A stretch of 9,798 nt of DNA from JBHAEP01 sp041855665 (lineage in GTDB: Bacteria > Patescibacteriota > Saccharimonadia > Saccharimonadales > Saccharimonadaceae), in assembly GCA_041855665.1 (NCBI GenBank), contig JBHAEP010000002.1:1-9798 (forward strand), in the 5' to 3' direction. The position numbers and the translations under genes are program-made. This document shows, one piece after another, positions 1 through 5,113 of the stretch (position 1 is the stretch's first letter; each line of letters begins with the position of its first letter). The notes beneath the pieces were generated by a model that worked only from the letters and a program-made list of their open reading frames with translations, did no database searches and was not told the origin of the DNA.

Positions 1-2
1 CT

Positions 3-98
3 TTTGAGCATAAATTGGTATTTTCTGAGGATATTCAGCCAGATGGCGAAGTTGTTAATAAATCTAAATTTGAGCAAATTATAAAAGATATAGCCTAG
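3..98 (+). CDS. C-terminal end of an unidentified protein (partial)
   Basis: An open frame enters from the left edge and runs 31 codons to a TAG stop at 96-98. The visible tail is hydrophilic, with mixed acidic and lysine residues, and ends in KFEQIIKDIA, so it is probably a soluble cytoplasmic C-terminus. Codon use (A/T-rich third positions) fits the neighbours. The stop lies inside the palindrome that follows, which is typical of a gene ending at its own terminator. The product cannot be identified from this stub. Reality as a coding region is inferred from frame, composition and the terminator placed exactly at its end. Confidence 0.6.
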   Translation, partial: FEHKLVFSEDIQPDGEVVNKSKFEQIIKDIA

Positions 99-110
99 GC
101 TATATCTTTT
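83..110. terminator. Bidirectional terminator palindrome between convergent genes
   Basis: A perfect 28-nt palindrome: arms AAAAGATATAG and CTATATCTTTT around a self-complementary CCTAGG centre. It gives an A-tract before and a U-tract after the stem on both strands, as expected for a bidirectional intrinsic terminator. The + strand gene's TAG (96-98) is in its centre, and the - strand gene's stop (110-112) overlaps its last base. G+C content in the stem is low, so strength is uncertain. Confidence 0.65.
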
Positions 111-1048
111 TAGTAGAGGTCTAATTTTTTAGATTCTTTAGCTTCCAGTTCTTTTGCGGCTGCTTGAGCAGAGGGCATGTAGACTACTGGTAGATCTCCG
201 TCAGTTTTAATATTGTCGCCACCTCCATTCCTTGCGTGATATCCGGCCGAGAAGTTCTTGATGGTAATTACGGAAGAATTTGTTTTTGTGGTTAAAGTTT
301 CAACAATATGATCGCGTTCAATATCGGTGTCTTCATCTATTTTATGTGTAATTTGCATAGTAAAGAGCGATAGTCCTATGCTGCGGTCAAAGGTTCCTGC
401 CGCCAAATAATCAGCTTTGTATCCACCAGGTAAGAGCCATCCGTCTGGAACTTTCCAAAACCTAACATGATGTCTACTGCCAGGGTCTCCGCCTTCTTCT
501 TGCTGGTATGCAAAATCTTGGGGCTTACTAAAAAGAATTAGCGAAGAAACTGGCGCCGTTGGATAGCTTTTATTGCGTAGTGTTGCATCAACCATTTTCC
601 AGGAAGAGTTTAAATTTATCGGGTCAGCTTTGTGCCATCCAGCCTTAGTCATTGCTTGGTGAATTTCATTCTCGGTCCCTAAAAACGCTAAATTGATCGG
701 GTCGCCTAATAGTCCGTCGGTTGTTCTGGTTCGACCAATGAAGTAGTCTGGTACATATATATCACTCACGGTTTTATGTATATAAGGCAATGTAATATAG
801 GCCAGCGAAAGCCAAGCAAAAACTATGAAAAGTACTGGCCCGAGTCTAAGTCGAATTCGAAAACTAGACCGAATCAAGATAAATATTATCATTGCAACAG
901 CTAAAATCCAGAATAATGTAATACGTAGGTTGAAGCTTAGCCAGAAAAGAATTATAGTAATCCAAACTAAAACTAGTCGTCCTGCAAGATAACCAATTTC
1001 ATAGGCAAAATCTCCTAATTTTTCGGAAGACTTTTTTAGAAAACTCAT
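110..1048 (-). CDS. LssY_C-domain membrane protein
   Basis: A 312-residue protein with three predicted N-terminal membrane helices (about 24-40, 43-60 and 69-90), followed by a soluble domain from about 98 to 292 that I recognise as LssY C-terminal-like (LssY_C). The diagnostic blocks are GDPINLAFLGT (115-125), SYPTAPVSSL (161-170), RHHVRFW (192-198) and DRSIGLS (221-227). In other bacteria this domain is often fused to DedA or PAP2 lipid-phosphatase modules; its biochemical activity is not established. The tail (293-312) is charged. The ATG at 1048 has no Shine-Dalgarno but sits 8 nt after an extended -10 (TGCTACAAT on the - strand, hexamer 1057-1062), so the mRNA is probably leaderless. A PAP2 phosphatase gene lies about 1.4 kb away. 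Domain call is from memory of the family; function is unknown. Confidence 0.85.
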   Translation of the reverse strand: MSFLKKSSEKLGDFAYEIGYLAGRLVLVWITIILFWLSFNLRITLFWILAVAMIIFILIRSSFRIRLRLGPVLFIVFAWLSLAYITLPYIHKTVSDIYVPDYFIGRTRTTDGLLGDPINLAFLGTENEIHQAMTKAGWHKADPINLNSSWKMVDATLRNKSYPTAPVSSLILFSKPQDFAYQQEEGGDPGSRHHVRFWKVPDGWLLPGGYKADYLAAGTFDRSIGLSLFTMQITHKIDEDTDIERDHIVETLTTKTNSSVITIKNFSAGYHARNGGGDNIKTDGDLPVVYMPSAQAAAKELEAKESKKLDLY

Positions 1049-1056
1049 ATCTTTTT

Positions 1057-1065
1057 ATTGTAGCA
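1057..1065 (-). promoter_or_regulatory. Extended -10 promoter for the LssY_C gene
   Basis: On the - strand the sequence reads TGCTACAAT, an extended -10 (TGN plus TACAAT, hexamer 1057-1062). The ATG at 1048-1046 follows after 8 nt, so the predicted transcript would start within about 2 nt of the start codon. No good -35 is visible, which is usual for extended -10 promoters. It lies back to back with the arcC promoter. Confidence 0.55.
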
Positions 1066-1071
1066 TGCAAG

Positions 1072-1080
1072 TGGTATAAT
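1072..1080 (+). promoter_or_regulatory. Extended -10 promoter for arcC
   Basis: TGGTATAAT gives a consensus -10 (1075-1080) preceded by the TGN extension. The predicted start near 1087 leaves a leader of about 20 nt containing the AAGGA ribosome binding site at 1093-1097, spaced 9 nt from the ATG at 1107. No strong -35 is seen 17 nt upstream. Confidence 0.65.
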
Positions 1081-1106
1081 TATAAGTATTAGAAGGAAAA
1101 ATAAAA

Positions 1107-2042
1107 ATGAGTAAAATTGTTATAGCACTAGGCGGAAACGCTCTGCAGAATGGTGATGACTTATCGGCTGAATCTCAGCAGCAAGTAGCGAGGAATACAG
1201 CGCATAAATTAACTAGCTTGATTGAGCAAGGCCATGATTTGGTGATAGTTCATGGAAATGGCCCGCAGATTGGGAATTTAATTTTGCAACAGGAGGCGGG
1301 TGCTACACGAGAAAACCCAGCTATGCCGTTAGAGTCAAGCGTGGCAATGACTCAAGGTATGATGGGGTATTGGCTACAGCAGGCATTTGATGAGGTGGCT
1401 GGAGATTATGGCCGGCAAGCGGTAACTATTGTTACTCAAATCGAAGTTGATGCGCACGATCTAGCGTTTAAAAATCCAAGTAAGCCTATTGGTCCTTTTT
1501 ATAAAACTGAAGCTATGGCTGCGGAAGCTTTGTCCAGCAAAAACGCTAGCTGGAAAGAGGATTCTGGCCGTGGTTGGCGGAGAGTTGTGCCTTCTCCGAA
1601 ACCTGTCAAAATTATAGAAAAGGACATTATTAAGGGTGTGCTTGATTCAAAAACCATAGTTATTGCTGCTGGTGGAGGTGGAATTGCAGTTACTCGTGAT
1701 GGTAGATATTTTCACGGAATCGAAGCTGTTATCGATAAGGACTGGAGTGCGGCTCGGTTAGCTAAAGATATAGATGCTGATATTTTAGTTATTTTAACAG
1801 CTGTAGATTCCGTGAAAGTAGATTTTAATACGGAAAAAGAACGAAGTTTGGGCGAAATTACTCCTCAAGAATTAAAGAATCAAATTGTCAAGAATCAATT
1901 TGGAGAGGGCAGTATGCTCCCGAAAGTCGAGGCTGCTATTGACTTCTCGTCATCTAGCAAGGGGCGATTAACGATCATTACTTCTCTGGATAATGCCAGT
2001 AGGATCTGGGATAGAAATGTTGGCACTCGCGTAAAAATGTAG
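1107..2042 (+). CDS. arcC: Carbamate kinase
   Basis: Carbamate kinase makes ATP and carbamate from carbamoyl phosphate and ADP, the last step of the arginine deiminase pathway, in the cytoplasm. At 311 residues it is full length for the family. Motifs seen: the N-terminal KIVIALGGNALQ (3-14), VIVHGNGPQIG (46-56), MTQGMMGYWLQQA (81-93), PSKPIGPFY (124-132), IAAGGGGI (186-193), VIDKDWSAARLA (208-219) and GSMLPKVEAAI (268-278), so all blocks of the amino-acid-kinase fold are present. The start is set by AAGGA 9 nt upstream. No arginine deiminase or ornithine carbamoyltransferase gene lies in this window; some Saccharibacteria are known to carry an arginine deiminase system, so partners may lie elsewhere, or carbamoyl phosphate may come from another source. 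The tail of the gene contains the promoter of the next gene. Confidence 0.95.
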   Translation: MSKIVIALGGNALQNGDDLSAESQQQVARNTAHKLTSLIEQGHDLVIVHGNGPQIGNLILQQEAGATRENPAMPLESSVAMTQGMMGYWLQQAFDEVAGDYGRQAVTIVTQIEVDAHDLAFKNPSKPIGPFYKTEAMAAEALSSKNASWKEDSGRGWRRVVPSPKPVKIIEKDIIKGVLDSKTIVIAAGGGGIAVTRDGRYFHGIEAVIDKDWSAARLAKDIDADILVILTAVDSVKVDFNTEKERSLGEITPQELKNQIVKNQFGEGSMLPKVEAAIDFSSSSKGRLTIITSLDNASRIWDRNVGTRVKM

Positions 2043-2048
2043 TAAAAT
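2020..2048 (+). promoter_or_regulatory. Promoter for the YeaQ-like gene, inside the arcC tail
   Basis: TTGGCA (2020-2025), a 17-nt spacer, then TAAAAT (2043-2048): five of six matches in each box with ideal spacing. The predicted start near 2055 gives a leader of about 29 nt containing the strong GAGGAGGTG ribosome binding site. The -35 and spacer lie inside the last codons of arcC, so the small gene can be expressed independently of arcC. Confidence 0.65.
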
Positions 2049-2069
2049 GATAAATACAAACTAAGACAC

Positions 2070-2078
2070 GAGGAGGTG
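2070..2078 (+). promoter_or_regulatory. Very strong ribosome binding site
   Basis: GAGGAGGTG contains the AGGAGGTG core expected to pair with the 3' end of 16S rRNA, about 5-7 nt before the ATG at 2084. It is the best Shine-Dalgarno in the window and predicts high translation of the small membrane protein. It also fixes that start codon. Confidence 0.75.
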
Positions 2079-2083
2079 TATTT

Positions 2084-2341
2084 ATGAGTTTACTAATTTG
2101 GATTTTGGTTGGTGGTATTGCTGGATGGCTAGCCTCTAAAATTATGAAGACTGATGCTAGTATGGGCGTCGGTGCAAATATCGTTGTCGGTATCGTAGGT
2201 GCTTTAATCGGAGGTTGGCTAGTTGGTCTAACTGGCGGTAGCGCTGATGTAATGACTGGATTTAATCTAGCAAGCCTATTTACGGCTCTTGTAGGTGCAG
2301 TTGTACTTCTTGCTATCTTGAAACTATTCCGCAAGAAATAG
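2084..2341 (+). CDS. GlsB/YeaQ/YmgE family membrane stress protein
   Basis: An 85-residue, very hydrophobic and glycine-rich protein of the transglycosylase-associated (YeaQ/GlsB) family. The family pattern is clear: an N-terminal helix IWILVGGIAGWLASKIM (5-21), a glycine-zipper block GANIVVGIVGALIGGWL (30-46), and a third helix from about 60 to 80 ending in a basic KLFRKK tail. Length matches the family's 80-90 residues. Members are small integral inner-membrane proteins, often induced by envelope or general stress; no enzymatic activity is proven despite the family name. It has its own promoter and terminator and an unusually strong ribosome binding site, so it is probably a well-expressed single-gene unit. 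Confidence 0.9.
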   Translation: MSLLIWILVGGIAGWLASKIMKTDASMGVGANIVVGIVGALIGGWLVGLTGGSADVMTGFNLASLFTALVGAVVLLAILKLFRKK

Positions 2342-2354
2342 TTCTTGGTTTAAA

Positions 2355-2384
2355 ATTCGCCCCGTTTTTTGCGGGGTATTTTTT
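2355..2384 (+). terminator. Intrinsic terminator after the YeaQ-like gene
   Basis: Stem CCCCG (2360-2364) with CGGGG (2372-2376), extendable by a G-U pair, a T-rich 7-nt loop, then ATTTTTT. It lies 14-20 nt after the TAG stop and ends the small transcription unit. Confidence 0.85.
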
Positions 2385-2385
2385 A

Positions 2386-2414
2386 TTTAAAAACTTTATA
2401 AAAAGTAGTATTAT
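2386..2414 (+). promoter_or_regulatory. Promoter for the PAP2-corA unit
   Basis: TATTAT (2409-2414) is a good -10; 17 nt upstream TTTAAA (2386-2391) is a moderate -35. The ATG at 2421 follows the -10 after only 6 nt and there is no Shine-Dalgarno, so the transcript is predicted to begin at or next to the start codon. Confidence 0.5.
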
Positions 2415-2420
2415 TAAGTA

Positions 2421-3083
2421 ATGATGGTTATGTTTAAAAATAAGAAAAACACTGCGGCTGCAGCTATGGCTGTATCAGCTTCATTATTTACTTTAATTGT
2501 TGCATCTATCTATTCAGGGGCTATCTATAATATCGATCGGCCAATTTTGTCTTTGTTTAATTTCCACGATGGTGGATTTATAGATTGGTTTATGCTTCAT
2601 TTTACAGAATTATCTGGAGTGAAGATGTTTTTAGCTACAGTATTTTTGATTTGTGGTTTGTTGATCTGGAAGAAGCGTTATGATTTAGCGGCTTTATCAT
2701 TTATTATTTTAGGTGGATCAGCTTTTCTTTCGACTGTTTTTAAAGACTTGGTTGCTAGGTCTAGGCCTGATTTATGGGTTCACCTGGAGCCAGAAACTAC
2801 CTTTTCTTTCCCGAGCAGTCACGCGGCGGCTAGTAGTGCGGTAGCGATTGTTTTAATTTTGATATTTTGGAAAACTAAATTTAGAAAAATAGTTATAGCT
2901 TTAGCTTCTTTGTATGCAATTTTAATAGCTGTAACCAGGCTTTATATCGGTGTTCATTACCCGAGCGATTTAGTGGGCGGATGGCTATTGAGTATTTTTT
3001 GGGCTGCATTTACGCTAATGGCTTACTGGCAATGGAAAGAGTTGAGAAGTTTAAGGAAGTCTACTTCAAAGTCTAAGAAGTGA
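2421..3083 (+). CDS. PAP2-family membrane phosphatase
   Basis: A 220-residue integral membrane phosphatase of the PAP2 / phosphatidic acid phosphatase superfamily, probably acting at the outer face of the membrane on lipid phosphates such as undecaprenyl diphosphate or phosphatidate. All three catalytic motifs are present: KDLVARSRP (K108 to R115-P116), FPSSH (130-134, nucleophile-assisting H134) and RLYIGVHYPSD (R173, H179, D183). H179 is the expected phosphohistidine nucleophile. Six hydrophobic segments fit the family topology, and the C-terminus is basic. Motif 2 reads PSSH rather than the common PSGH, a tolerated variant. The substrate cannot be told from sequence. Starts at 2424 and 2430 are also possible; 2421 fits the promoter position. 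Its TGA stop overlaps the downstream corA start, so the two are probably cotranscribed and translationally coupled. Confidence 0.92.
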   Translation: MMVMFKNKKNTAAAAMAVSASLFTLIVASIYSGAIYNIDRPILSLFNFHDGGFIDWFMLHFTELSGVKMFLATVFLICGLLIWKKRYDLAALSFIILGGSAFLSTVFKDLVARSRPDLWVHLEPETTFSFPSSHAAASSAVAIVLILIFWKTKFRKIVIALASLYAILIAVTRLYIGVHYPSDLVGGWLLSIFWAAFTLMAYWQWKELRSLRKSTSKSKK

Positions 3084-3991
3084 TGAAGTATTTTCGTCAA
3101 TATCAAGTAAATGGGGAATTTCGTTCAATCGATAATTTTAGTGATTGTCAGATTATTGTAGCGGAGAATAGAGTTGATTCGGATGAGATAGTTGAGAGAT
3201 TTAATCTAGACGGATCGATAGTTTCTGATGCTTGGGACAAGCATGAGCTTCCCAGGATGGAAATTTCTGACGGTAGAGAGTATTTTTTCTTAAGATTTGC
3301 TCGCCATTCTAGTAAAAATAACGTTTTTACTTTACCGATCTTGTGCATTGTATCTAATGAACGAGTTTTCGTGATTGCTGATCATTGCTTAAATTTTCAA
3401 GATTTCGTTGGTCGAAAAAATCTGCAGTCTAGCGGGTCTTCCAAAGATATTTTTCTAGCTATTTTCGCCGAGTTAATTAATGATTATGCGAAATTCATGA
3501 AAAAGTCGGGTCTTGCTGTAAATAATTTAAAATATGGTTTAAAAAATCATGAAATAACCAATGCCGATCTTGTTGGCTTTATTGGGTTAGAGGCTGATTT
3601 TCGGGAGTTTCAATCAAACCTAGATGGTATGGGTGTTGTGATTTCTCGCATGATGAAAATAGAGCTGAAAGAGGAAAGGTTGGATAAAATTGAAGATATA
3701 CACCTTCAGGTAAATCAGCTCAGATTGATTGCTAGCAATCAACTACAGTCGATTAAAAGTATAAGGGAAGTCTATACGGTTATTGCCAATAATACCTTGA
3801 ATGAGCGCATGAAGATTTTGACTCTTATGACCATTCTGGTTGCTTTGCCAAATGTCTTTTATGGTATGTATGGTATGAATATTGATCTACCAATGTCAGA
3901 TCATCCGTTGGCTTTTCCGGTCGTTATCGGTACTTCTGTGTTGTTAATTTTGCTTGTGTTTTTGCTTGCAAAACGCTCGAAACTGCTTTAA
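3083..3991 (+). CDS. corA: CorA-family Mg2+ channel/transporter
   Basis: A 302-residue CorA-type divalent cation channel. It shows the usual layout: a long soluble N-terminal domain (about 1-240) with predicted alpha/beta and coiled helices, then two C-terminal membrane helices (about 246-262 and 277-297). The signature after helix 1 is YGMYGMN, with the GMN selectivity motif at 264-266, and the protein ends in a short basic tail. The family forms homopentamers taking up Mg2+ (sometimes Co2+ or Ni2+). I chose ATG at 3083, giving the TGATG overlap with the PAP2 stop; GTG at 3080 in the same frame is the alternative and adds one residue. AAGAAG just upstream may serve as a weak ribosome binding site. 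No convincing terminator follows directly, so transcripts may run into the 4061-4385 unit. Confidence 0.93.
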   Translation: MKYFRQYQVNGEFRSIDNFSDCQIIVAENRVDSDEIVERFNLDGSIVSDAWDKHELPRMEISDGREYFFLRFARHSSKNNVFTLPILCIVSNERVFVIADHCLNFQDFVGRKNLQSSGSSKDIFLAIFAELINDYAKFMKKSGLAVNNLKYGLKNHEITNADLVGFIGLEADFREFQSNLDGMGVVISRMMKIELKEERLDKIEDIHLQVNQLRLIASNQLQSIKSIREVYTVIANNTLNERMKILTLMTILVALPNVFYGMYGMNIDLPMSDHPLAFPVVIGTSVLLILLVFLLAKRSKLL

Positions 3992-4026
3992 TATAAGAAG
4001 TAGCGTAAGCTTTTTGGGCTAAATTC

Positions 4027-4055
4027 TTGACTCGCAAGTTTAAATTTGCTATTAT
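4027..4055 (+). promoter_or_regulatory. Strong promoter of an unassigned transcript
   Basis: TTGACT (4027-4032), a 17-nt spacer, and TATTAT (4050-4055): five of six matches in each box with optimal spacing. The predicted start is near 4061. It is one of the two best promoter matches in the window, yet no large gene follows before the terminator at 4353-4385. Confidence 0.7.
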
Positions 4056-4106
4056 TTTTAGTGCGTCCTATTGTCAAAACACGAAAAAGCAATTTTAAAG
4101 GTCGAA

Positions 4107-4140
4107 GTACATAGGGCTGTACATAAGTACAAGGAGTACA
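4107..4140 (+). repeat. Four short GTACA repeats
   Basis: GTACA occurs at 4107, 4119, 4127 and 4136, at spacings of 12, 8 and 9 nt. GTAC is self-complementary, so several alternative small hairpins are possible just before and around the AAGGAG at 4131-4136, which could hide or expose that ribosome binding site. The repeats are too short and irregular to be a CRISPR or an obvious protein-binding array. Confidence 0.4.
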
Positions 4141-4148
4141 AAAAACAC

Positions 4149-4241
4149 ATGCCAATAGCAGTCGAATTTGTGTCAAGCCGACGCAAAAAGATCGCAGTGG
4201 ATGTGGTGCCTGCCGAATGGCAATTGTATATCGCACACTAA
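4149..4241 (+). CDS. Possible 30-residue peptide ORF
   Basis: ATG at 4149 opens 30 codons ending in TAA (4239-4241), with AAGGAG at 4131-4136 upstream. The spacing of 12 nt is longer than usual. The peptide starts MPIAVEFVSSRRKKIAVDVV and ends AEWQLYIAH: no membrane helix, mixed beta-like hydrophobics and a basic patch. The frame stays open upstream to TTG at 4071, which would give 56 residues rich in K, H, V and Y but lacks a ribosome binding site. Third positions are not T/A-biased like the neighbours' codons, which argues against ordinary coding sequence and favours RNA function. I do not recognise the sequence. Confidence 0.3.
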   Translation: MPIAVEFVSSRRKKIAVDVVPAEWQLYIAH

Positions 4242-4254
4242 GAGCTAATTAGCT

Positions 4255-4342
4255 CAATCTTGTTTCCTAGCGATTACAGAAGTAGACTTTTATATCACTG
4301 CGAGAGATATAAAATTTTACTTCCAACATACGGGAAGCATTG
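4255..4342 (+). other. Long rod-like imperfect hairpin in the unassigned transcript
   Basis: Nested pairing is visible directly. The inner stem TTTTATATC (4288-4296) pairs perfectly with GATATAAAA (4306-4314) around a 9-nt loop. A 3x3 internal loop separates it from GAAGTA (4279-4284) with TACTTC (4318-4323). After an 11x9 internal bubble, TGTTTCC (4261-4267) pairs with GGAAGCA (4333-4339) with one G-U pair, and CAA/TTG can close it (4255-4257 with 4340-4342). Most of the 88 nt is in one extended structure immediately before the terminator. Confidence 0.55.
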
Positions 4343-4352
4343 TCTAAAAAAT

Positions 4353-4385
4353 AAAATCACCCCAAGGCACCGGGGTGATTTTTAG
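4353..4385. terminator. Bidirectional intrinsic terminator
   Basis: An 11-bp perfect stem, AAAATCACCCC (4353-4363) with GGGGTGATTTT (4372-4382), and an 8-nt loop AAGGCACC. A T-run follows on the + strand, and the arm's A-run gives Us on the - strand. It can end both the unassigned + strand transcript and the dsbA-like - strand gene, whose stop is at 4395-4397. Confidence 0.9.
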
Positions 4386-4394
4386 TTTAGATTA

Positions 4395-5066
4395 TTATTT
4401 TTTAGAGATTTCTTCAAGCTTTTTGGTCAATGTGTCAACTGAACTGTAGTCTGAAGAGTTTAGTTGCTCGCCGTTAACTACAATATGAGGTGTTCCAGTT
4501 ATGCCGTCTTTTTCGCCTAGGGCCTGATCATATGTGATTTTTTTAGCGATGTTTTCACTAGTTGCATCAGATGTTAATTTAGACGCATCCATTCCTAGGC
4601 TTTTAGCGTATTCTTCCATTTTAGTTATGCGATCTTTACTATTTAGGTTTTTCCATTCGGTTTGCTTGCTGAATAGAAGTTCATGCATTTCCCAGTATTT
4701 GCCTTGATTAGCTGAAGCTTCGGCTACTGAAGCTGCATACTTGGCATTTGGGTGAATGCTAGTGAGTGGGAAATTGCGGAATATCAATCTGTAGCTATCT
4801 GGGTTTTTATCAACCACTTCTTTTAGGATAGGTGCTACACCTGCACATCCCGGACATTGAAAATCTCCGTATTCAATTACAGTCAATTTAGCGTCTTCTT
4901 TTCCGTAAATATGTTCTTCAATATTACCGTTTTCTTCGCTAGCTTTGATAACTTCTGAAGTATTTACGTTATCAACATTAATTTTATTTCCAGAGCTCAT
5001 CCAGACTAATCCGCCAAGTAGGCCGACAGTCAAAATGGCGAAAATAATCCAACTTTTCTTAGTCAA
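4395..5066 (-). CDS. DsbA-like membrane-anchored thioredoxin-fold protein
   Basis: A 223-residue thiol-disulfide protein of the DsbA/DsbG-like (Thioredoxin_4) type. Residues 5-24 form an N-terminal signal anchor after MTKK; residues 25-55 are a hydrophilic linker; the thioredoxin-fold domain runs from about 56 to 220. The active site is FQCPGCAG (C71 and C74), and the cis-proline loop is GTPHIVVNG (191-199, P193). FRNFPLTSIHPNA (96-108) is another family block. It should act outside the membrane, making or rearranging disulfides in exported proteins. The start is TTG at 5066, fixed by the strong AAAGGAGGA 5-6 nt upstream; there is no nearby in-frame ATG with a comparable site. No DsbB or VKOR partner is in this window. 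It shares a terminator and an overlapping divergent promoter with its neighbours. Confidence 0.92.
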   Translation of the reverse strand: MTKKSWIIFAILTVGLLGGLVWMSSGNKINVDNVNTSEVIKASEENGNIEEHIYGKEDAKLTVIEYGDFQCPGCAGVAPILKEVVDKNPDSYRLIFRNFPLTSIHPNAKYAASVAEASANQGKYWEMHELLFSKQTEWKNLNSKDRITKMEEYAKSLGMDASKLTSDATSENIAKKITYDQALGEKDGITGTPHIVVNGEQLNSSDYSSVDTLTKKLEEISKK

Positions 5067-5097
5067 TTTTTCCTCCTTTATTCATCTTTCTATTTTT

Positions 5098-5105
5098 ATT
5101 ATACT
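5098..5105. promoter_or_regulatory. Overlapping divergent -10 boxes
   Basis: The - strand reads TATAAT over 5098-5103, and the + strand reads TATACT over 5100-5105, so two -10 boxes share four bases. The - strand promoter would give the dsbA-like gene a leader of about 25 nt with a Shine-Dalgarno. The + strand promoter would start transcription about 2-3 nt before the ATG at 5114. -35 boxes on both sides are poor. RNA polymerase could occupy only one at a time. Confidence 0.55.
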
Positions 5106-5113
5106 ATAAGCAT

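Larger units (their letters stand above)
4061..4385 (+). ncRNA. Putative structured RNA or small-ORF transcript, unassigned
   Basis: This fills most of the 403-nt gap between corA and the dsbA-like gene. A strong promoter (4027-4055) and a strong terminator (4353-4385) define a transcript of about 320 nt. The 5' and middle parts are richer in G+C than the flanks. The downstream half folds well: the palindrome GAGCTAATTAGCTC (4242-4255) and a long rod-like hairpin (4255-4342). TGCGTC at 4062-4067 could pair with GACGCA at 4180-4185. I looked for the conserved cores of tmRNA, RNase P RNA and SRP RNA and did not find them. A 6S-like role is possible from the rod-with-bubble shape but the length is too great for classical 6S. 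A 30-codon ORF lies within it, so a small mRNA with a structured 3' UTR is the main alternative. Confidence 0.45.

Noticed and set aside
1978..2334. 118-codon open frame on the - strand over the YeaQ-like gene
   Set aside because: It is antisense to a family-matching gene with an excellent ribosome binding site; the Pro/Thr-rich translation is what the complement of Gly/Val-rich codons gives.
3080..3082. GTG start for corA giving a 4-nt overlap with the PAP2 gene
   Set aside because: The ATG at 3083 makes the standard TGATG coupling and is the stronger initiator; the GTG adds only one residue and is kept as an alternative.
2421..3083. Alternative genetic code with reassigned UGA, as in some CPR lineages
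   Set aside because: The PAP2 gene ends at a TGA that sits precisely at the corA start, and no in-frame TGA is needed inside any of the well-recognised genes.
4002..4015. AGC-GTAA-GCT hairpin followed by a T-run as a corA terminator
   Set aside because: Only three firm base pairs; too weak to count as a terminator.
4107..4140. GTACA repeats as a CRISPR or operator array
   Set aside because: Units are five bases with irregular 8-12 nt spacing, far too short for CRISPR repeats and not clearly more than chance in a self-complementary motif.
3988..4236. 82-codon open frame on the - strand in the corA-dsbA gap
   Set aside because: The product looks random (Leu, Arg, Cys and Thr rich), with no ribosome binding site, and it runs antisense to the stronger promoter and structured unit on the + strand.
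4061..4385. Assignment as tmRNA, RNase P RNA or SRP RNA from its size and position
   Set aside because: No tRNA-like ends or tag peptide ending in LAA, no GAGGAAAGUC-type RNase P core, and no SRP GGAAGGAAGC-type core could be found by eye.
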